Source: Lepraria neglecta (taxonomy: Eukaryota > Ascomycota > Lecanoromycetes > Lecanorales > Stereocaulaceae). From it: 64,000 nt of DNA. This document shows positions 33,158 to 45,103 of this stretch, piece after piece. The number at the start of each line of letters is the position of its first letter. Position 1 is the stretch's first letter. Below the pieces are notes generated by a model, which searched no databases, was not told the DNA's origin, and saw only the letters and a program-made list of their open reading frames with translations. The translations under genes and the position numbers were made by a program. The DNA is taken from assembly GCA_033220425.1 (NCBI GenBank), contig CM065651.1, positions 3,162,001 through 3,226,000 on the forward strand. Direction: 5' to 3'.

Positions 33158-35281
33158 ATGTCCGCAGGCTTTGGTTGGTCACTGGCGGACGTCCTGACAC
33201 TCGCCCGATTTGCCAGCAAAATCCATCAAGCATTGAAAGAAGAACGCGGCTCATCCTCGGAATACCAGCAAGCCATGTCTACTTTTCTGTTGTTGCCGTT
33301 TACTCTCGAGCAAATAAAGCATGGCTTGGGTAGCACCAATCCAAGCTTTGGCAATGCACTTCGGGGGCCAACTGGATGATCCGACAAGCTCCATTGCTGA
33401 ATTCAATGCCAGGCTACAAGAAAGATATGGAAACACGTTGGGTTGTGCTGCTATATCAGGTCGACACCACGGCACGTGGCGAAAGATCAAGTGGGCTTTT
33501 TCGGCTACGAAAGACCTGGAAGAATTCTTGATTGGTCTCTCATGGCAATTGGAGATAGTAAAGTTGCTGATAGTTTCGGAGACAAAAAGTGACGTGGCAG
33601 CAAGCGATGGCAAATTGACCGCATCTCAATAGGCTTCGCACAACATCGAGCGGCAGCTGCCTTTAGCTATATCAGCAACACGAGAATCTCACAAGTCACT
33701 GAGCGGGTCTATTGGGAAAATAGGAGACTTTTGTCGTACTAACAACATGCTTCTGCGCGGCCTTCAGAATGGCTACCATAGCCATACAAAAGGCCTTGCA
33801 CTACACATCGGAGCTTTGCAGGCTCAGCAAACTTAAAGTGACGGTGTGCTATCCGACTTGGCTAGGACCAAGTCTTCACTCAGCATGCAAGTTGGAAATA
33901 GCTCTTCTGCGATTCTTGAGACACAGAAGAAGAGGCACTCAATTCTGATGCCGCAATGTAGTCCCTCCGTGAATTGCAGAGCTTGACGAGCGATCTCAAG
34001 TATCAGTACGAAACGTCTCACCAGGCCAGCCAATACGCAACAATGAAGCGCCAGATAGATGGTGTTCGCCGAGCCATAGACAGTTAAGTCATGCACCGTA
34101 GCGAATCATCAGTGAGCAGAGAATCACTACTTCTAAGAAGCCGCAATAACATGACGTGGGTGTTGATTGGGGCCGCGGACAATACTGGAGCAAAAATTGA
34201 AGTCAGGTTCTGTTTTTGCCTACGGCTATGATTGAATTGATACTGATCGTCATGGTATGTCCAAATCAATTTGGGCTTTGCAAGTGTGCTACAATCGACT
34301 ACTGTTAGCGGCCAGTCCATCCTTCATGGTAGATTCCGAGCTAAAGGATCAAGATCTTTCTGTCCGCACGTTCAACGGAATTTACGCTGCATACAACAAA
34401 ACGTCTATTAGAATCTAAAGGGAAATCATATACGCTTTGAAGACTTTTTAGGCGATGTGATCTGGCCTGACTCGTTTTGTTTCTTGCATTTGCACGTACG
34501 TCAACGGCATTCATTGTCAGCCTGCTGACGTAATGAGATCTCTGACAGCCCCTATAGGTTCTCAATGCCTTCACTTCTCACAAGTACGAGTCTGGAGTAG
34601 CCCACTACAAGGTCACGAGGAGCGAGTACAGGATCTACGTTGATGGGGATCCAAGCCAAATTATCACCGAGGCAAATTGGAGCGACATTATGTCAACAAA
34701 GGCACGCTTGATCATGTCCGCTATTGCAAAGTCAACAACATTGAAGCGATGTCCAACATGCTCGCACCCTTTCTCCGAAGGATAGGAGAGAACGTCATTT
34801 TTCTGGTGCGTGTCCTTCTCTTTCATCTTTTGCTGCTAAGGTATGTATGTTGATGTATCACAGTACAAATTGCTCGCGGAAGTGTCACTTCTATAATGCC
34901 AACGCTGAGAGCAGCATCGACAAACCATCGACCAGGAACGCACCGATTGTCGGCCCTCCATCTGGGGCTTCAAGCCAAGCCAACCTCGAAGCCACTTGTG
35001 ACATGGATCTCAGTGTCTTCAAGCACTTATCGGTAACACTCCACCCAAAGCCTAGGCGCAACAAAAATGCCAAGCGTCCAAAGGACGCGACCCTGTTGGG
35101 CACTCGCAAATTGAAAGTGGCCCCGCGCGCGCAAAGAAAAACCTATGTGGCCCAACCCTGCGTAAACCACCACAAAAAGCAACGCAAGCCACTGACGGAA
35201 AGGATGTTCCGCATGGCTTCATCGGGCGATTGGGAGGCTATGGATGAAAGTAGTAGTGACAGCGAGGGGCGGGAATGGTAA
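33158..35281 (+). pseudogene. Decayed ubiquitin-like-domain protein with fungal N-terminal domain
   Basis: Pieces of one long gene lie in order on the plus strand but in different frames with many stops. They are: a start MSAGFGWSLADVLTLARF (fungal N-terminal domain found before ubiquitin-like or NACHT modules); then, shifted, DPTSSIAEFNARLQERYG, ISGRHHGTWRKIKWAFSA and KDLEEFLIGLSWQLEIVK at 33321-33632; further fragments to about 34080; then YRIYVDGDPSQIITEANW and RLIMSAIAKSTTLKRC near 34560-34790, resembling the ubiquitin-like domain; and a basic C-terminal segment at 34847-35281 (KPRRNKNAKRPKDA). At least one frameshift (33290-33380) and several nonsense codons are present. Family assignment is from remembered motif patterns; inactivation is clear. 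Confidence 0.6.
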
Positions 35282-36362
35282 GGTTGATGGAACGGAGTAA
35301 GAGAGTATGGTTTGGGAGGAAGACAAACGGTGGCTGCTGAGCACCATGCTGACAGATGTGTAAGGCAGTTCGGAAACTAAGGTTCATGTCTTTCTGTACT
35401 TCGTCTGATTTGCTTTTCGGGATAGTCAATTGGTTTGTTCTATGTGTAGTATGGATTGCTTTCTGGATAATACATGATCTTGCTCTGCTCTTTGAACCTT
35501 GCAATTTCCTTGCCCAGTGGCCAACTTGAATTTGCAGCACGCATCCTCCGTAGCCTGTCAGACTTCACTTGTTGCTATTGGAAATTCGACTCCAACCCAA
35601 TCCTTTGAACACAAAATTTGAATCAATCAGAGTCCTGTAGTCTCTTCCCACTCTCGCGCACCAATCCACTGTCCAATTCTAGGCACCTATACCTCCGAGG
35701 CCTCTAGGCGGTGTTAGTACGCTCCTGGTGGCTCAACGGTGGCTTTGCGAGCACCATGCACAACCGCGCAGCAAATTCGTTCCGCCTAAACGCGGCTCAG
35801 GGTATGGCATGTATTGGCCATACTCGCGATCCTGGGTCGCGGGTCTTGAATTGGCAGTCTAGAGGCCGATCGCTATTCAAAGTGTTGATGAAATGAAGCT
35901 TACGCGTCTGTCATAGCGTGCCATAGTCTTGCCTAATTGCTATTGGTTACAAGGCTTATCAACATATGAATACCTAGCTTCGTAGCGTAAAGACTTCGTG
36001 GTGCGAAGGATTTGTTGAAGGAGCAAGGCAACCAGGTGTTCCTCTGTCATTGGCGAAGGTACCATGGGCAAATATGTCTCAGATGACAGCCTATGGGGCG
36101 AGGGACGAGTTGCATCGTGGAATAATTGTTGAGTCTATAGATTTGTATTATTTAGAATATGTAGTGTAATTATTCAACATCTCCAACATTCCTCAAGTCC
36201 CTGCCTGTATACTGAGCCAATATGCTGGCCAGTAGATTATTGCCCACTAATCTCCTCCGGCGAATAAGTATGCCGAGCTCGCAGTCGTTATTTCGTGAAA
36301 TGAAGCGCCAGCCCGAAGACGCCGCTTCGAGGCTTCGATCGACATGCCGCCCAACGTACATA
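35282..36362. other. Intergenic, no gene seen
   Basis: Only short frames. It contains the 3' flank of the protease gene and the end of the decayed gene. No tRNA or repeat recognised. Confidence 0.5.
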
Positions 36363-37776
36363 TCAATCTGAATACTCCCTCGCAGCAAACCTCATCTGAC
36401 TAGCCCCAACATCAAAAACAGCAACCACATTCTTCAAAAACGTATGCCCGAGTATAGAATTCCCACCCGGCCCCGTAGCCGCAATACCAGTAATACACAA
36501 ATTCGTCCCAATATTCAGTATATTATCCACAGGGTTAACATAGAAGATCTCCGGCCCAATCCTCACCCCAAACTCTGGCGCTTTCGCATTGCAATCAACG
36601 ACGTAGTAGCCTATCTGCGCATTATATGTAGCCGGAGGAACGAAGAGGTAGTTGACTTGATCTGCGATTGTTTGGGGGAGGTAGTTCACAGTTGTGCCGC
36701 TGTCGATTATCACTTGGACTTGAGAGGGATCGTTCGGGTTGCCGAAGTAGGTGAGCCAGGAGCCGAGGTTCCAGTTCGACTGGGCGGATTTATATTCGAA
36801 ACCGTTGACTGTTATTGTGTAGAATGTGTAGTCAGGGTTTCCAGTGTTTGAGCTGGTGGCTGACGCAGTGAGCATCTCGAAGGGCGTGCTGGCGAAGATG
36901 GGAACGTAGGAGACGGGTGGGAGACCGCCGATTGCGAGCATGCCGCCGTTTACATCGCGGGAGAGGGCGAGGGAGAAGAGAGGCGCGACGTTTCCTTCTG
37001 TGTAGGCGGAGGTGAAGAAAGGATTGTAGTCGACTTGGGTTGCGAGGGAGTTTGTGCCTGGGTTGTTTCCACTGTAGGCTTTTGTATCGGCTGGGAAGCA
37101 GAGGCCAAGCACGCCGCTTGAGTAGCCGTCGCCGTTCCAGTTCGCGGAGGTGACGACGGCTACTTGTTGGTCATTGACTGTTACGCCTGCGACTGTGACC
37201 ATCTCTTTTCCAAATGAACCTGTCAGGTATTCTCCGTCTGTGTAGGATATTGCGAAGTTCTCGTTGGCGACGGGCTGGAAGGTATTGGTCTTGTTGTAGG
37301 TATCGCCGAACTTGCAGGCGGCTTGCGAGCCTTTCGCGCAGGTGAAGCCGGTCTCTACCAGCCAGGTGTCGCTGCTGCCGGTGTCGACGACGGCTGTGAA
37401 GGTCTCGCCGCCGACTTGGATCTCTGTCACGAAGACAAGACCTGTAGCTGCGCGTCAGCAAAAGGTGCAGATGGTCAATTGAGGCTCGGGCCGGCATACC
37501 TGATTCAACGGACGTCACTTTGCTGTTGCCGTACACGCCATTGACCTGCGTGCCCTTGCGCAGGGACTGCACATAGCCTGCACTGGTTGCTGTGCCGGCC
37601 GATTGCCGCGACAGAGGCAGGACGTGAACGGCTTGGTTATTGGGGCTGGCTTCGTGGAATTGGGTCGGCTTGTATTTCCCAGTCGTGAAGGTCTGATTAT
37701 TCTTCGAAGGTGCCGCGAGAGAGCATGAAGCACACAGGGCGCAGAGAACTGTAGCAAAGGAAAGGAGATTATACAT
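36363..37776 (-). CDS. Secreted pepsin-like aspartic protease (A1 family)
   Basis: Exons 37776-37500 and 37441-36363 (58-nt intron) give 451 residues. Residues 1-22 form a signal peptide (MYNLLSFATVLCALCASC...), followed by a pro-region with an unusual basic-poor composition. The two catalytic motifs are DTGSSDTWL (Asp112) and DSGTTVNYL (Asp339), and the flap lies around ISYTDGEYLTGSFG. A late SILGHTFLKNVVAVFD is the conserved C-lobe strand. There is no GPI-type hydrophobic tail, so the enzyme is probably secreted freely or vacuolar. It hydrolyses proteins at acid pH, preferring hydrophobic sites, by family knowledge. The splice restores GLVFVTEIQVGGETF in frame. It sits alone between pseudogene-rich DNA and a surface-protein gene. 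Confidence 0.94.
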
Positions 37777-38935
37777 TATGAGTAACGAGGGGAAGGAGCT
37801 CGTCGCGAGTACAGCGAGCTTATAACGAGCGTGTAGATATCACGAACCAGTGTGAGAAGCAGGCAATGGCAGAGAGCAAGATTTTTTGAATTGGAGATCC
37901 AAGGAAGCGAGCGGGGGGCATGATCTTTCTTACTTGCGGTAATCAAACCAAGAATAGCGTTTCTCTAACTGCTTGGCGGAACAGGGGGCCCAACAAATCA
38001 TCATGCACATGGTATCCACAACAACCAACCCCGACTCTGCGAAACTCGTTGGAATTGCAATAGGAAGACGCAGTGAGCTCTGGACACTTGTCGCGACAAT
38101 CCTTCATACTCCTCCACGATGAGACCAGACTGTCGTAGAGTTCTGAGGCAGTGTTTGTTGTTCGTCTGACGTACTTAGGGCCGGGTGTTCCTGGATGATC
38201 TGCAGGTGGCATTATCCCTGGCAACCAATCTCTTGGCGCGTTTGGCTCTTCGTTACACCAATGAGCAAGATTCGCAATAGATTCCATTTGCAGTATCATT
38301 CCTCGGCTTCAACAACCAGTCTTTGATCATGAATTGAGAGCTGTGGGGCTACAGAGGAAGCGAATTTGGGCTCTGGGCGAGCATGTGCTTTGGCAATGGT
38401 GGAACAGCTATCTGCCTTGCTCCTCAAACAATCATACTGCCATACTTCAGGGACATAATTTCGCAACGCAACGCGCTTTACCTCATTATCATTTCGCTTT
38501 GGGGATCAAATCTTTCGGCGATGGGCATGCGACGGCAATATCAGGAGGTAAGAATCTTGCTACTTCAGACACGTAAGCCTCATTTCATCAAAGTTTTGAG
38601 TAACAATCAGCCTCCAAGACTGTCAAACCAAGGCCTCTCTAAGCGAATGAGAGTGCTGAGGTTAGTTCTCCGGGTACCCATGCACGTTAGATATCATTGC
38701 CCGCTAAAGTGTTTTGCCTTGAGTCAATTCCAAAGTGTCTTAAGACCCATAATCCAACCCTCTCACAGCACTGCCAGCTGGTGTTCCAATCCCAAATCCC
38801 TCTTACAAGCATCGTACATTATCTTGTCATATCTAATGAGTCGTATATACGTTAATAATATTCGAGTCGTTGTATCAAACGTCTCCAAACTCCACAAGCA
38901 AAATCTCCAAAAGTCAAAAATTCCATCTATCAAGG
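37777..38935. other. Protease promoter and surface-protein 3' flank
   Basis: A 1.16 kb spacer. A 210-codon plus frame (38383-39015) spans it but has no domain and runs antisense into the next gene, so I do not call it. A 118-codon minus frame at 37943-38299 is likewise featureless. Confidence 0.45.
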
Positions 38936-39859
38936 TCATGAGGGCATCTCATAAGGACGCTGAGACGTATCGCTCATGTGCACATGGTCCAAGTCCGTCC
39001 GCCCCGACTGTTTAACGTCGGATAACATATGTGCCAGCTCCCTGTGTCCATCTCCTTGCCCGTGCTGTCCCCTGCTGTTCTGTTTGTGTCTGTAGAAAAG
39101 GTACAATAGTGCAGCAGCGACGGCGACGGCGCCTAACGCTACTCCAATGCCGATCCCAGCTTTTGAGCCACCGCTAAGACCAGAAGCCGAAGAAGACGAG
39201 GGATTTGCAGAGTGTGACGCTTTCGATGATGGCGAGGCGGAGGATGGCGAGGCGGAGGATGAAGAGGTAGAGCTAGAGCTGGAAGAAGTCGAAATGTAAT
39301 CGCCAGCGGCGTAATATGAACTTAGAGCAGCTAGATTGGTTGAGACAGTGGGGATGGCGTCTTGATTATAATAATTGATCTCGGTTATTCCTTGGTGATT
39401 ATCGCAGCAACTTTGGTTGTTCGGACCAGGACAGATAGTCTTATCGCTATCGCCACATATTGTAGTGTTGAGGGAATAATCGAAGTATGAGTTTGCACTC
39501 TGGTCTAGAGGACGCATTTGTTAGTATCTGCAATGTTTATTAAGGCAAGGCGTCAAGCAGACGCTGAAAGGGGACCAACTCAGTTTCAAGGGACAAGCAG
39601 GATCGTTCCAGGACTTATCGGTACATGATCCAACTACTTTCTGGCCTTGTTGTACATAGTCGCCTTGTTGTTGCTGCTCGCACCAGAGGTTCGTGCCGCA
39701 TGACCATCCTGGTCCGCAACATGCGCTCACTTCACTATCTGGATCACACGGTATATCGCTGGCATTGCCTGGAGGATCGTTGTAGTAGCACTGTTTGATC
39801 TGAGCGGAGCAGTATTGAGCCATGCCGAGTAGGGCAACAATGATTGATTTGCGCATCAT
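38936..39859 (-). CDS. Cys-rich single-pass surface protein
   Basis: Exons 39859-39580 and 39504-38936 give 282 residues. A signal peptide (about residues 1-19, ending CSA) is followed by a Cys-rich ectodomain with paired cysteines (ACCGPGWSCG, QSCCDN) and Asn-glycosylation sites, then a long Ser/Thr/Pro stalk, one membrane span at about 209-231 (Gly/Ala/Val-rich, ending LLYLFY) and a short cytoplasmic tail starting RHKQ. This layout is common for fungal wall-sensor-like or effector-like surface proteins; the ectodomain belongs to an uncharacterised fungal family with CYY/CCGP motifs. The intron (39579-39505) has a weak donor, GTTGGT, but a perfect TACTAAC branch site; its removal joins CPLKLNQSANSYF. 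Function unknown. Confidence 0.88.
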
Positions 39860-40525
39860 GGAGCTAGCAATGACTGTTTCAACAATAACGAGAATGACGA
39901 GAGATGCAATCGAAAGTAGAGGGCGCCCATGGATCTTTTAAGGGATAGCTCGAGTTGCCGAGGCACAGCCTTGCCCAGAAGGGTTCGAGACCGAAAAGAT
40001 TAAGGCTATCGGTAAGAGTCGCTTAATCTTGAGAACTGAGAGAAACTCGGGTGCGAAGGCACAATTGTGCCGTCATTGGACATAGATTGTTTCCCGCATC
40101 ACAAGTTTTCGATAGCGTGTATGCACCGTGTTTGAAAAGGTATGGATGCCAGCCACGGACCCCACCCCGACGATCATCATGCATACTTTGATTTCAGTCC
40201 CAAGCCAAAACTCCAGCCATTGCCTCTATTTTCGCGAATTAACTTTACCCAGTCTCGATCCGTATGGAGCCGTAGAAGATCGACACATTCCAGAAGATTA
40301 ATAGACAAGGCTGTAGGAATTGATTATATGAAGGCCTTAAACACGGGTAGACCCCGGACTAGGCGCAAACCAAAGAAGGTGGCGTTTCTGCAACGCCAGC
40401 GCATCGCTTCTCGACGATCGTGCCAATGCATTGATATGCTCCCAAAGGCCTAACCGAGTAGAAGTCATTTATTGGTGTTCTGATGACTCGTGCTGCCTTC
40501 TCGGCATACTCAAAGAGTAGAATCA
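39860..40525. other. Intergenic with one doubtful ORF
   Basis: A plus frame at 40142-40453 (103 codons, MDASHGPHPDDHHAY, Arg-rich end) has no domain. The rest is the promoter side of the surface-protein gene. Confidence 0.35.
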
Positions 40526-41801
40526 CTAGACAATGGACAAAAGATATTGGAAAATGTTGTCCTCAATGCCTTGACCAATGTCTTCCTCAAAGTCGGTGGA
40601 TGGTAAGCGGACCCTAAGGACCTTAAAGAAGTTATCAGTGTAGTATTTGGAACGAGAGATTGAGAAATACCCTCGTCGATAGTACTTCCCTTGTGCTTTG
40701 CAGGTTGGTTCCAGGAGAATCCCAGATACCTCAGGAGGCTTTTTATGAGAACGGTGAATAGGCAAGCAATAGATCTGGCTTCCGTCTTGGAAACCTTCAA
40801 CATCGGACACAGCATCTGCACGGCTAAGACCCAACCAGTATCTATCATTGCCTCTCTCGTCTTTCGTGGCGAGCCTTACTGTTTTTCTGGCGAGGGTCCT
40901 TCGATTGTGACGCATCCGCCTTTGACTTGTCCGAATGGGTCCTGGCTCACAAATTCCAGACATACCTTCATTAACTTGATCATGGATGCGTAAATGGTGT
41001 TCTCGAACGACATTTGGAACCAGACTGGCGCGGAAATAGAGGCCCATGTCCACGAAGGTGCTTAATATCGCTGCCTCCACAGCCCGGCGCAATAATCGGC
41101 CCCTGATCCTATTCTTTTCGCAAGACCAGAAATCGCGACCAGTTTGTCTTTCTTTGGTAGAGTCAAATCACCCCGAGTGTATGCGTCCACGAAGCCTTGC
41201 CACAAGCAGAAGCGTTGGAACTTGGGATCTTGTTACAGGATTGGATTATTTCGTAATGAATACGGATCAAGGCTTACTTTAGTTCTAGGGTTGCTAATGT
41301 TGTCTGGTATACCCGAAGGAAATGTTTCGCATGCCCTGAGATGTGAACATTCCCCAGAACATTTGATGGTTCGAGAAATGAAGCACTCTTTTTGATAGGA
41401 TAGTCTCTTGCAGGACCCATGACCGGAGTATCAGAGGTTTATTGTCGATGTTATTTGTCCAAGTATTTGGAGCCCAGCATATGTATCTCTCCCGAGTGCG
41501 GATCCCACTTCGTTTCGACGGTGCATTATCCAACATCGAGCAAGGTTCGTTGAGCAAAATAGTCGTCTGTTGCATCTCGTGCTTTGGTCGCTGCAATGTT
41601 ACACCAAGAGTTCGAGTAAACGTCGCCCATCAACTTCGACTCGTGCTGCCAATCTTCTGTCGAATCTTGAATTATGCAGAGGCTATCAACCCACAGGTAC
41701 CAGACACCCATCTTTGCCGTGACTTTTTAGGCATCTCTGAATGTCGCCGGCAACTGCGAAGGGTGGATTCCCCGCATGAAGAGGTAGATAGTATCTGTAA
41801 G
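40526..41801 (-). pseudogene. Broken HET-domain (heterokaryon incompatibility) gene
   Basis: Reading the minus strand, successive frames give the HET core in order: LFMRGIHPSQLPATFRDA, a frame break, then YLWVDSLCIIQDSTEDW and YSNSWCNIAATKARD (41526-41711), a stop, then RSWVLQETILSKRVLHFSNH at 41294-41596, then fragments to 40526 with EGISGILLEPT-type C-terminal features. HET proteins trigger cell death when incompatible fungi fuse. At least three frameshifts or stops separate the blocks, and the part upstream of the core is missing where the foldback element begins, so the gene is dead and truncated. HET families are usually large and rapidly lost. Confidence 0.75.
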
Positions 41802-42018
41802 TGTTGCAATCCGGTTGCCTGATTGCTCTTTATGCCATTCCATTGTCTATAACCTGTTGCAATGGCAGAAAGCACTCAATTGACTGACTGGCTAAGAGAT
41901 AGGAATCTATGGAGTACTAATAGACATCTCCGTCTATTTGCTAGCAAAATCTGCCTGTAGACAATGGGGCTAGACAATAGAACCGCATAAAGAGCAATCA
42001 GGCAACCAGATTGCAACA
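41802..42018. mobile_element. Short foldback (MITE-like) element
   Basis: 34-bp terminal inverted repeats (41802-41835 and 41985-42018, starting TGTTGCAATC) match at 33 of 34 positions, and the pairing continues imperfectly inward (TAGACAAT on both arms). About 150 bp of non-coding DNA lies between them. Total length is 217 bp with no reading frame. It sits exactly where the HET homology stops. I could not find a convincing target-site duplication, so the superfamily is open, and other copies were not recognised in this window. Confidence 0.6.
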
Positions 42019-42916
42019 AGGAGACCAAATCACAACCCAAAGCCTAGGCGTTCATTTGCCCACCATCGTGACCCTTGGGTTCCTATCTTGAGCTAAATTC
42101 TTTACAATAACGAGTGGGCGGAATCCCAAAAGTCGCTAGTATCACATTTCTGCAAAGTCGAACGAGCTGTCGATAGCAAATTTCATCGTCGTTCCATGGC
42201 AAGAAACCTCCCCACAAAACCCCTCGATTCAAGCACTAGCGACTCCGACCTAGCTCCGCTCTTGACATACTACCTAGCCAGCGGGTTATCCACGGCCAGA
42301 AATGATGCAATATCCGCGGATCTCCGACAAATCAGACTCCTGTCGGGATGGGAGCTTTCGCCTGATCGTGCTCACTCACTCCAACAATTTGAGGTTAAAG
42401 GAGGTCGTGGAGGAAAGTCGCTGCAGTGTGCAGTGGGAGCCAGCCCATCATTAATGCTTCCAAGGAGCCGTTCTGAGCGCCATGAGCACGGAACCAGTGG
42501 TAGTAGTTGGGGGTGGTTATGTCCTGTGAACATGGGCCGGCGAGTGGAGAACATATAGATGGTGTATCTGCCCATAAATCCAATATGATACTGTAATTAG
42601 AGCGCAATTCAACATTGCTGACTGGCATCAAACACGTTACTGTCATTTGCATACTGGCTCGGAACTTAGACACTATTTCAATCAGGCATAATAAGCGCAT
42701 GCTCAACTGTTATGCTGAGTCATACTCCAATTCTTTGTTGGTGCACGCTTTGCTAATTCCCCCAGCTTCACATGAATACAATAGAGAACAACATTTAATG
42801 TTCAATAAGTTTCTGGCAGCGTACCTCTTAGATCTCACATCTTCAATTCATCTACTTCAAGGTCTTTACCGTAATCAACAGTCCATTTACCATTTGTACG
42901 ACAGCCAAACGCCATC
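42019..42916. other. Intergenic, no supported gene
   Basis: A plus frame of 120 codons (42196-42558) starting MARNLPTKPLDSSTSDSD could be a small gene but has no domain or splice support. Confidence 0.35.
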
Positions 42917-43063
42917 ATGCCAGCCTGCATGACGGTTGCTAACATCACCAACAACCACATCCGACAGGCACACGCATACGAAGCATATTGGAAAGAGCAG
43001 CAAGAACTTAAGCAAAAGCGTACGAGGGAAGTAGAGAGAGAGTGCGCCAAACCCCAAGAATAG
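42917..43063 (+). CDS. Possible micro-protein (48 aa) with charged helix
   Basis: MPACMTVANITNNHIRQAHA is followed by a highly charged Gln/Lys/Glu helix (WKEQQELKQKRTREVERE), 48 residues in total. Its outline resembles the start of the minus-strand ORF at 43217-43792: a short MPC/MPAC hydrophobic start, RQA, then a charged helix. Small size makes chance possible. Confidence 0.25.
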   Translation: MPACMTVANITNNHIRQAHAYEAYWKEQQELKQKRTREVERECAKPQE

Positions 43064-43216
43064 AATCCTTAATTATGTCAGTACTGCATAAACTACATAA
43101 TCACCCACTCGGCCCAAACGCCAAATCGACACTCGGACAGATATCCCGTCGAAGCAGCAAGGCCAAGACATACAGCTTGGTCATAGCGATGGAAGTCTAA
43201 TTTAGCTGCGGGGGCC

Positions 43217-43792
43217 TCACCGGGAAAGCGCTTTTATATACCGAAGTTGCAATATAAGGACTCTCATGAGCTTTGGATACAAGAGACTTTGCGAGTGAGA
43301 TAGGAATGGCGATACGAGATGTTCGTTCATAGAGACAAGGACTCTTTCAGCGCTTCTGATGCTGCGAACGACATTTGGTATGTGATGTGATTCTCCAGCA
43401 GTTGACGATAAGGGATGGCAGCAGAAATGTGGTATGGAACGTTGGTCTTTTCGCGTCTGGTTGGAGAAGAATGTTTGGACTGGGTTTGGAATTAGTCTTG
43501 GGCATGTCACGAACAGCGAACCGCTTTCCAGGAGCGCTAGGAAGTTCGACGTAGGGTTCCACCGCCAATCTTTGTGTCTTATCCACTTCCGTGGGAGGGC
43601 GAGGAATCTATCGTTGTCTAGCTCTCGGATCTCATTGACTCCTTGCTGGCGCATAAACTCGAGAATTTCATCTCGTCGCTCAGCGCGCTGTTCTTCGATG
43701 AATTGTGCGTTCCGTTGCTCGAGCTCCCGCTGGGCGCGGGCTTGTCGAGCAACGAAGTCGACGAGGCATGGGACAATCACTATGCATGGCAT
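43217..43792 (-). CDS. Hypothetical protein, N-terminal anchor plus charged helix
   Basis: An open frame of 191 codons starting MPCIVIVPCLVDFVARQA. A short hydrophobic segment is followed by a charged helix (QRELEQRNAQFIEEQRAERR, then EILEFMRQQG) that could form a coiled coil. The second half looks less protein-like and may be beyond an unrecognised intron. The ATG has an A three bases before it, as is common in fungi. No family recognised; I infer at most a small membrane-associated protein. Confidence 0.4.
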   Translation of the reverse strand: MPCIVIVPCLVDFVARQARAQRELEQRNAQFIEEQRAERRDEILEFMRQQGVNEIRELDNDRFLALPRKWIRHKDWRWNPTSNFLALLESGSLFVTCPRLIPNPVQTFFSNQTRKDQRSIPHFCCHPLSSTAGESHHIPNVVRSIRSAERVLVSMNEHLVSPFLSHSQSLLYPKLMRVLILQLRYIKALSR

Positions 43793-44318
43793 AATTGCTA
43801 CTTCTTGATGTTAATGTGTGTAGATCACTGTCAGGTGGTCCTCGAGGAGATGGATTGTGGATGTGGTATGCCTGCTATGTAGTGTCTTTAGAGAAAAGAT
43901 CACAAATACTGGTGACAGGTGCTGATGTGGCCTCGACCAAGGATGAAGATACCTGCCATCTGTGACCACACTAGCGAGGTATGTCAGTCATTCTGAACCT
44001 ATGTTTGAAATTGAACAGGACAGCCTAATCCAGCACACGAGTTTGGAAGAGCGGGCGAAGAAGGCAATTGGCATGGGAGTTGTACAGCAAACTGGGCTAA
44101 ACTGAGTACACGAGAGGGCTATAGCAGGTAGAGCAGCCCCCAAGGAAGTGTTGTTTTCTAAGGAAAAATCCGAACTGAGCCCCCATGCCAGTCTTAACAA
44201 TCCAACCTTCCACCACCTGAGTTCGGACCAGTACAGAATACATATCCACTCCTCAGTGCATCCCTCCTGCTAAAGCATTTATTTCACAGCATCATGACAT
44301 CGGACCTCCCAAAGCCCC
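43793..44318. other. Spacer before H2A.Z, no gene seen
   Basis: Probably the upstream region of the ORF at 43217-43792 and the H2A.Z 3' untranslated region. Confidence 0.5.
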
Positions 44319-45103
44319 TCAAGCCTCCTTGCCCTTCTTCTTCTGCTCCACCTTCAACAACAGAGCGCGATTGATGTGGGGCAGCACACCGCCGAAGGCG
44401 ATGGTGGCGCGGATCAAGGTGTCCAACTCTTCATCACCACGGATAGCGAGCTGCAAGTGACGAGGGGTGATACGCTTGACTTTGAGATCCTTTGCAGCGT
44501 TACCGGCAAGCTCGAGGACTTCGGCTGTAAGGTATTCGAGGACGGCAGTGACGTAGACGGCGGCTAAATGAAAAGAACCGAGTCAGTGCATGATCCTCAG
44601 ATAGGGTAATTTGGACTCGGAAAGGGGGGAGTAATAGCAGTGAGGAGACCAAGCATACCTTTGGCACCGACGCGCATCTTGTTTTGCGTGTTGTTCTTGA
44701 GGAAACGCTTAACACGACCACATGGGAACTGGATCGAATCACAACGTGTTAGCAAAGGTACTGGATATAGTCGTTGGAAGTAGCGGTCACGAGAAGACGT
44801 AGGCGTGACGCAAAGTCGACGCGCGATGCCAGTGATCGGCTAGTGCGCGCTCCTAGGAAGCTGATCGTGCAGCATTTGACCTATCTGAGACGCGACCTCC
44901 CTCGTACCGCCAATCTTGACATTTCGAGGTGAGACTCAGGACTCGAATGGACATTGGACACGCGACCACACGCCAAAGTGAGCACACAGAGAGGTGACGC
45001 TAACCTGTAGACCAGCTTTGGCGGAATGTGACTTCTGGCTCTTTGCTGCTGCCTCCTTCGGCCCTGCCTTCCCACCAGTAGATTTCCCTTTTCCTCCAGG
45101 CAT
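44319..45103 (-). CDS. Histone variant H2A.Z
   Basis: H2A.Z replaces H2A in nucleosomes flanking promoters and is exchanged by SWR1 and INO80. Exons 45103-45005, 44728-44659 and 44563-44319 give 137 residues, standard length. The Lys/Gly-rich tail [14 protein letters not shown] is followed by [20 protein letters not shown], the histone fold, and the H2A.Z-type segments [29 protein letters not shown] and [17 protein letters not shown], with the tail [10 protein letters not shown]. Introns are 276 nt and 95 nt. Canonical H2A lacks this docking segment, so the variant call is firm. It is transcribed away from RVB2, whose product works in the complexes that handle this histone. Confidence 0.97.

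Noticed and set aside
38383-39015. 210-codon plus ORF
   Set aside because: No domain, Leu/Ser-rich chance composition, and its end runs antisense through the surface-protein gene.
39579-39584. Alternative donor GTCCCC for the surface-protein intron
   Set aside because: It breaks the frame; the weak GTTGGT donor with the perfect TACTAAC branch keeps it.
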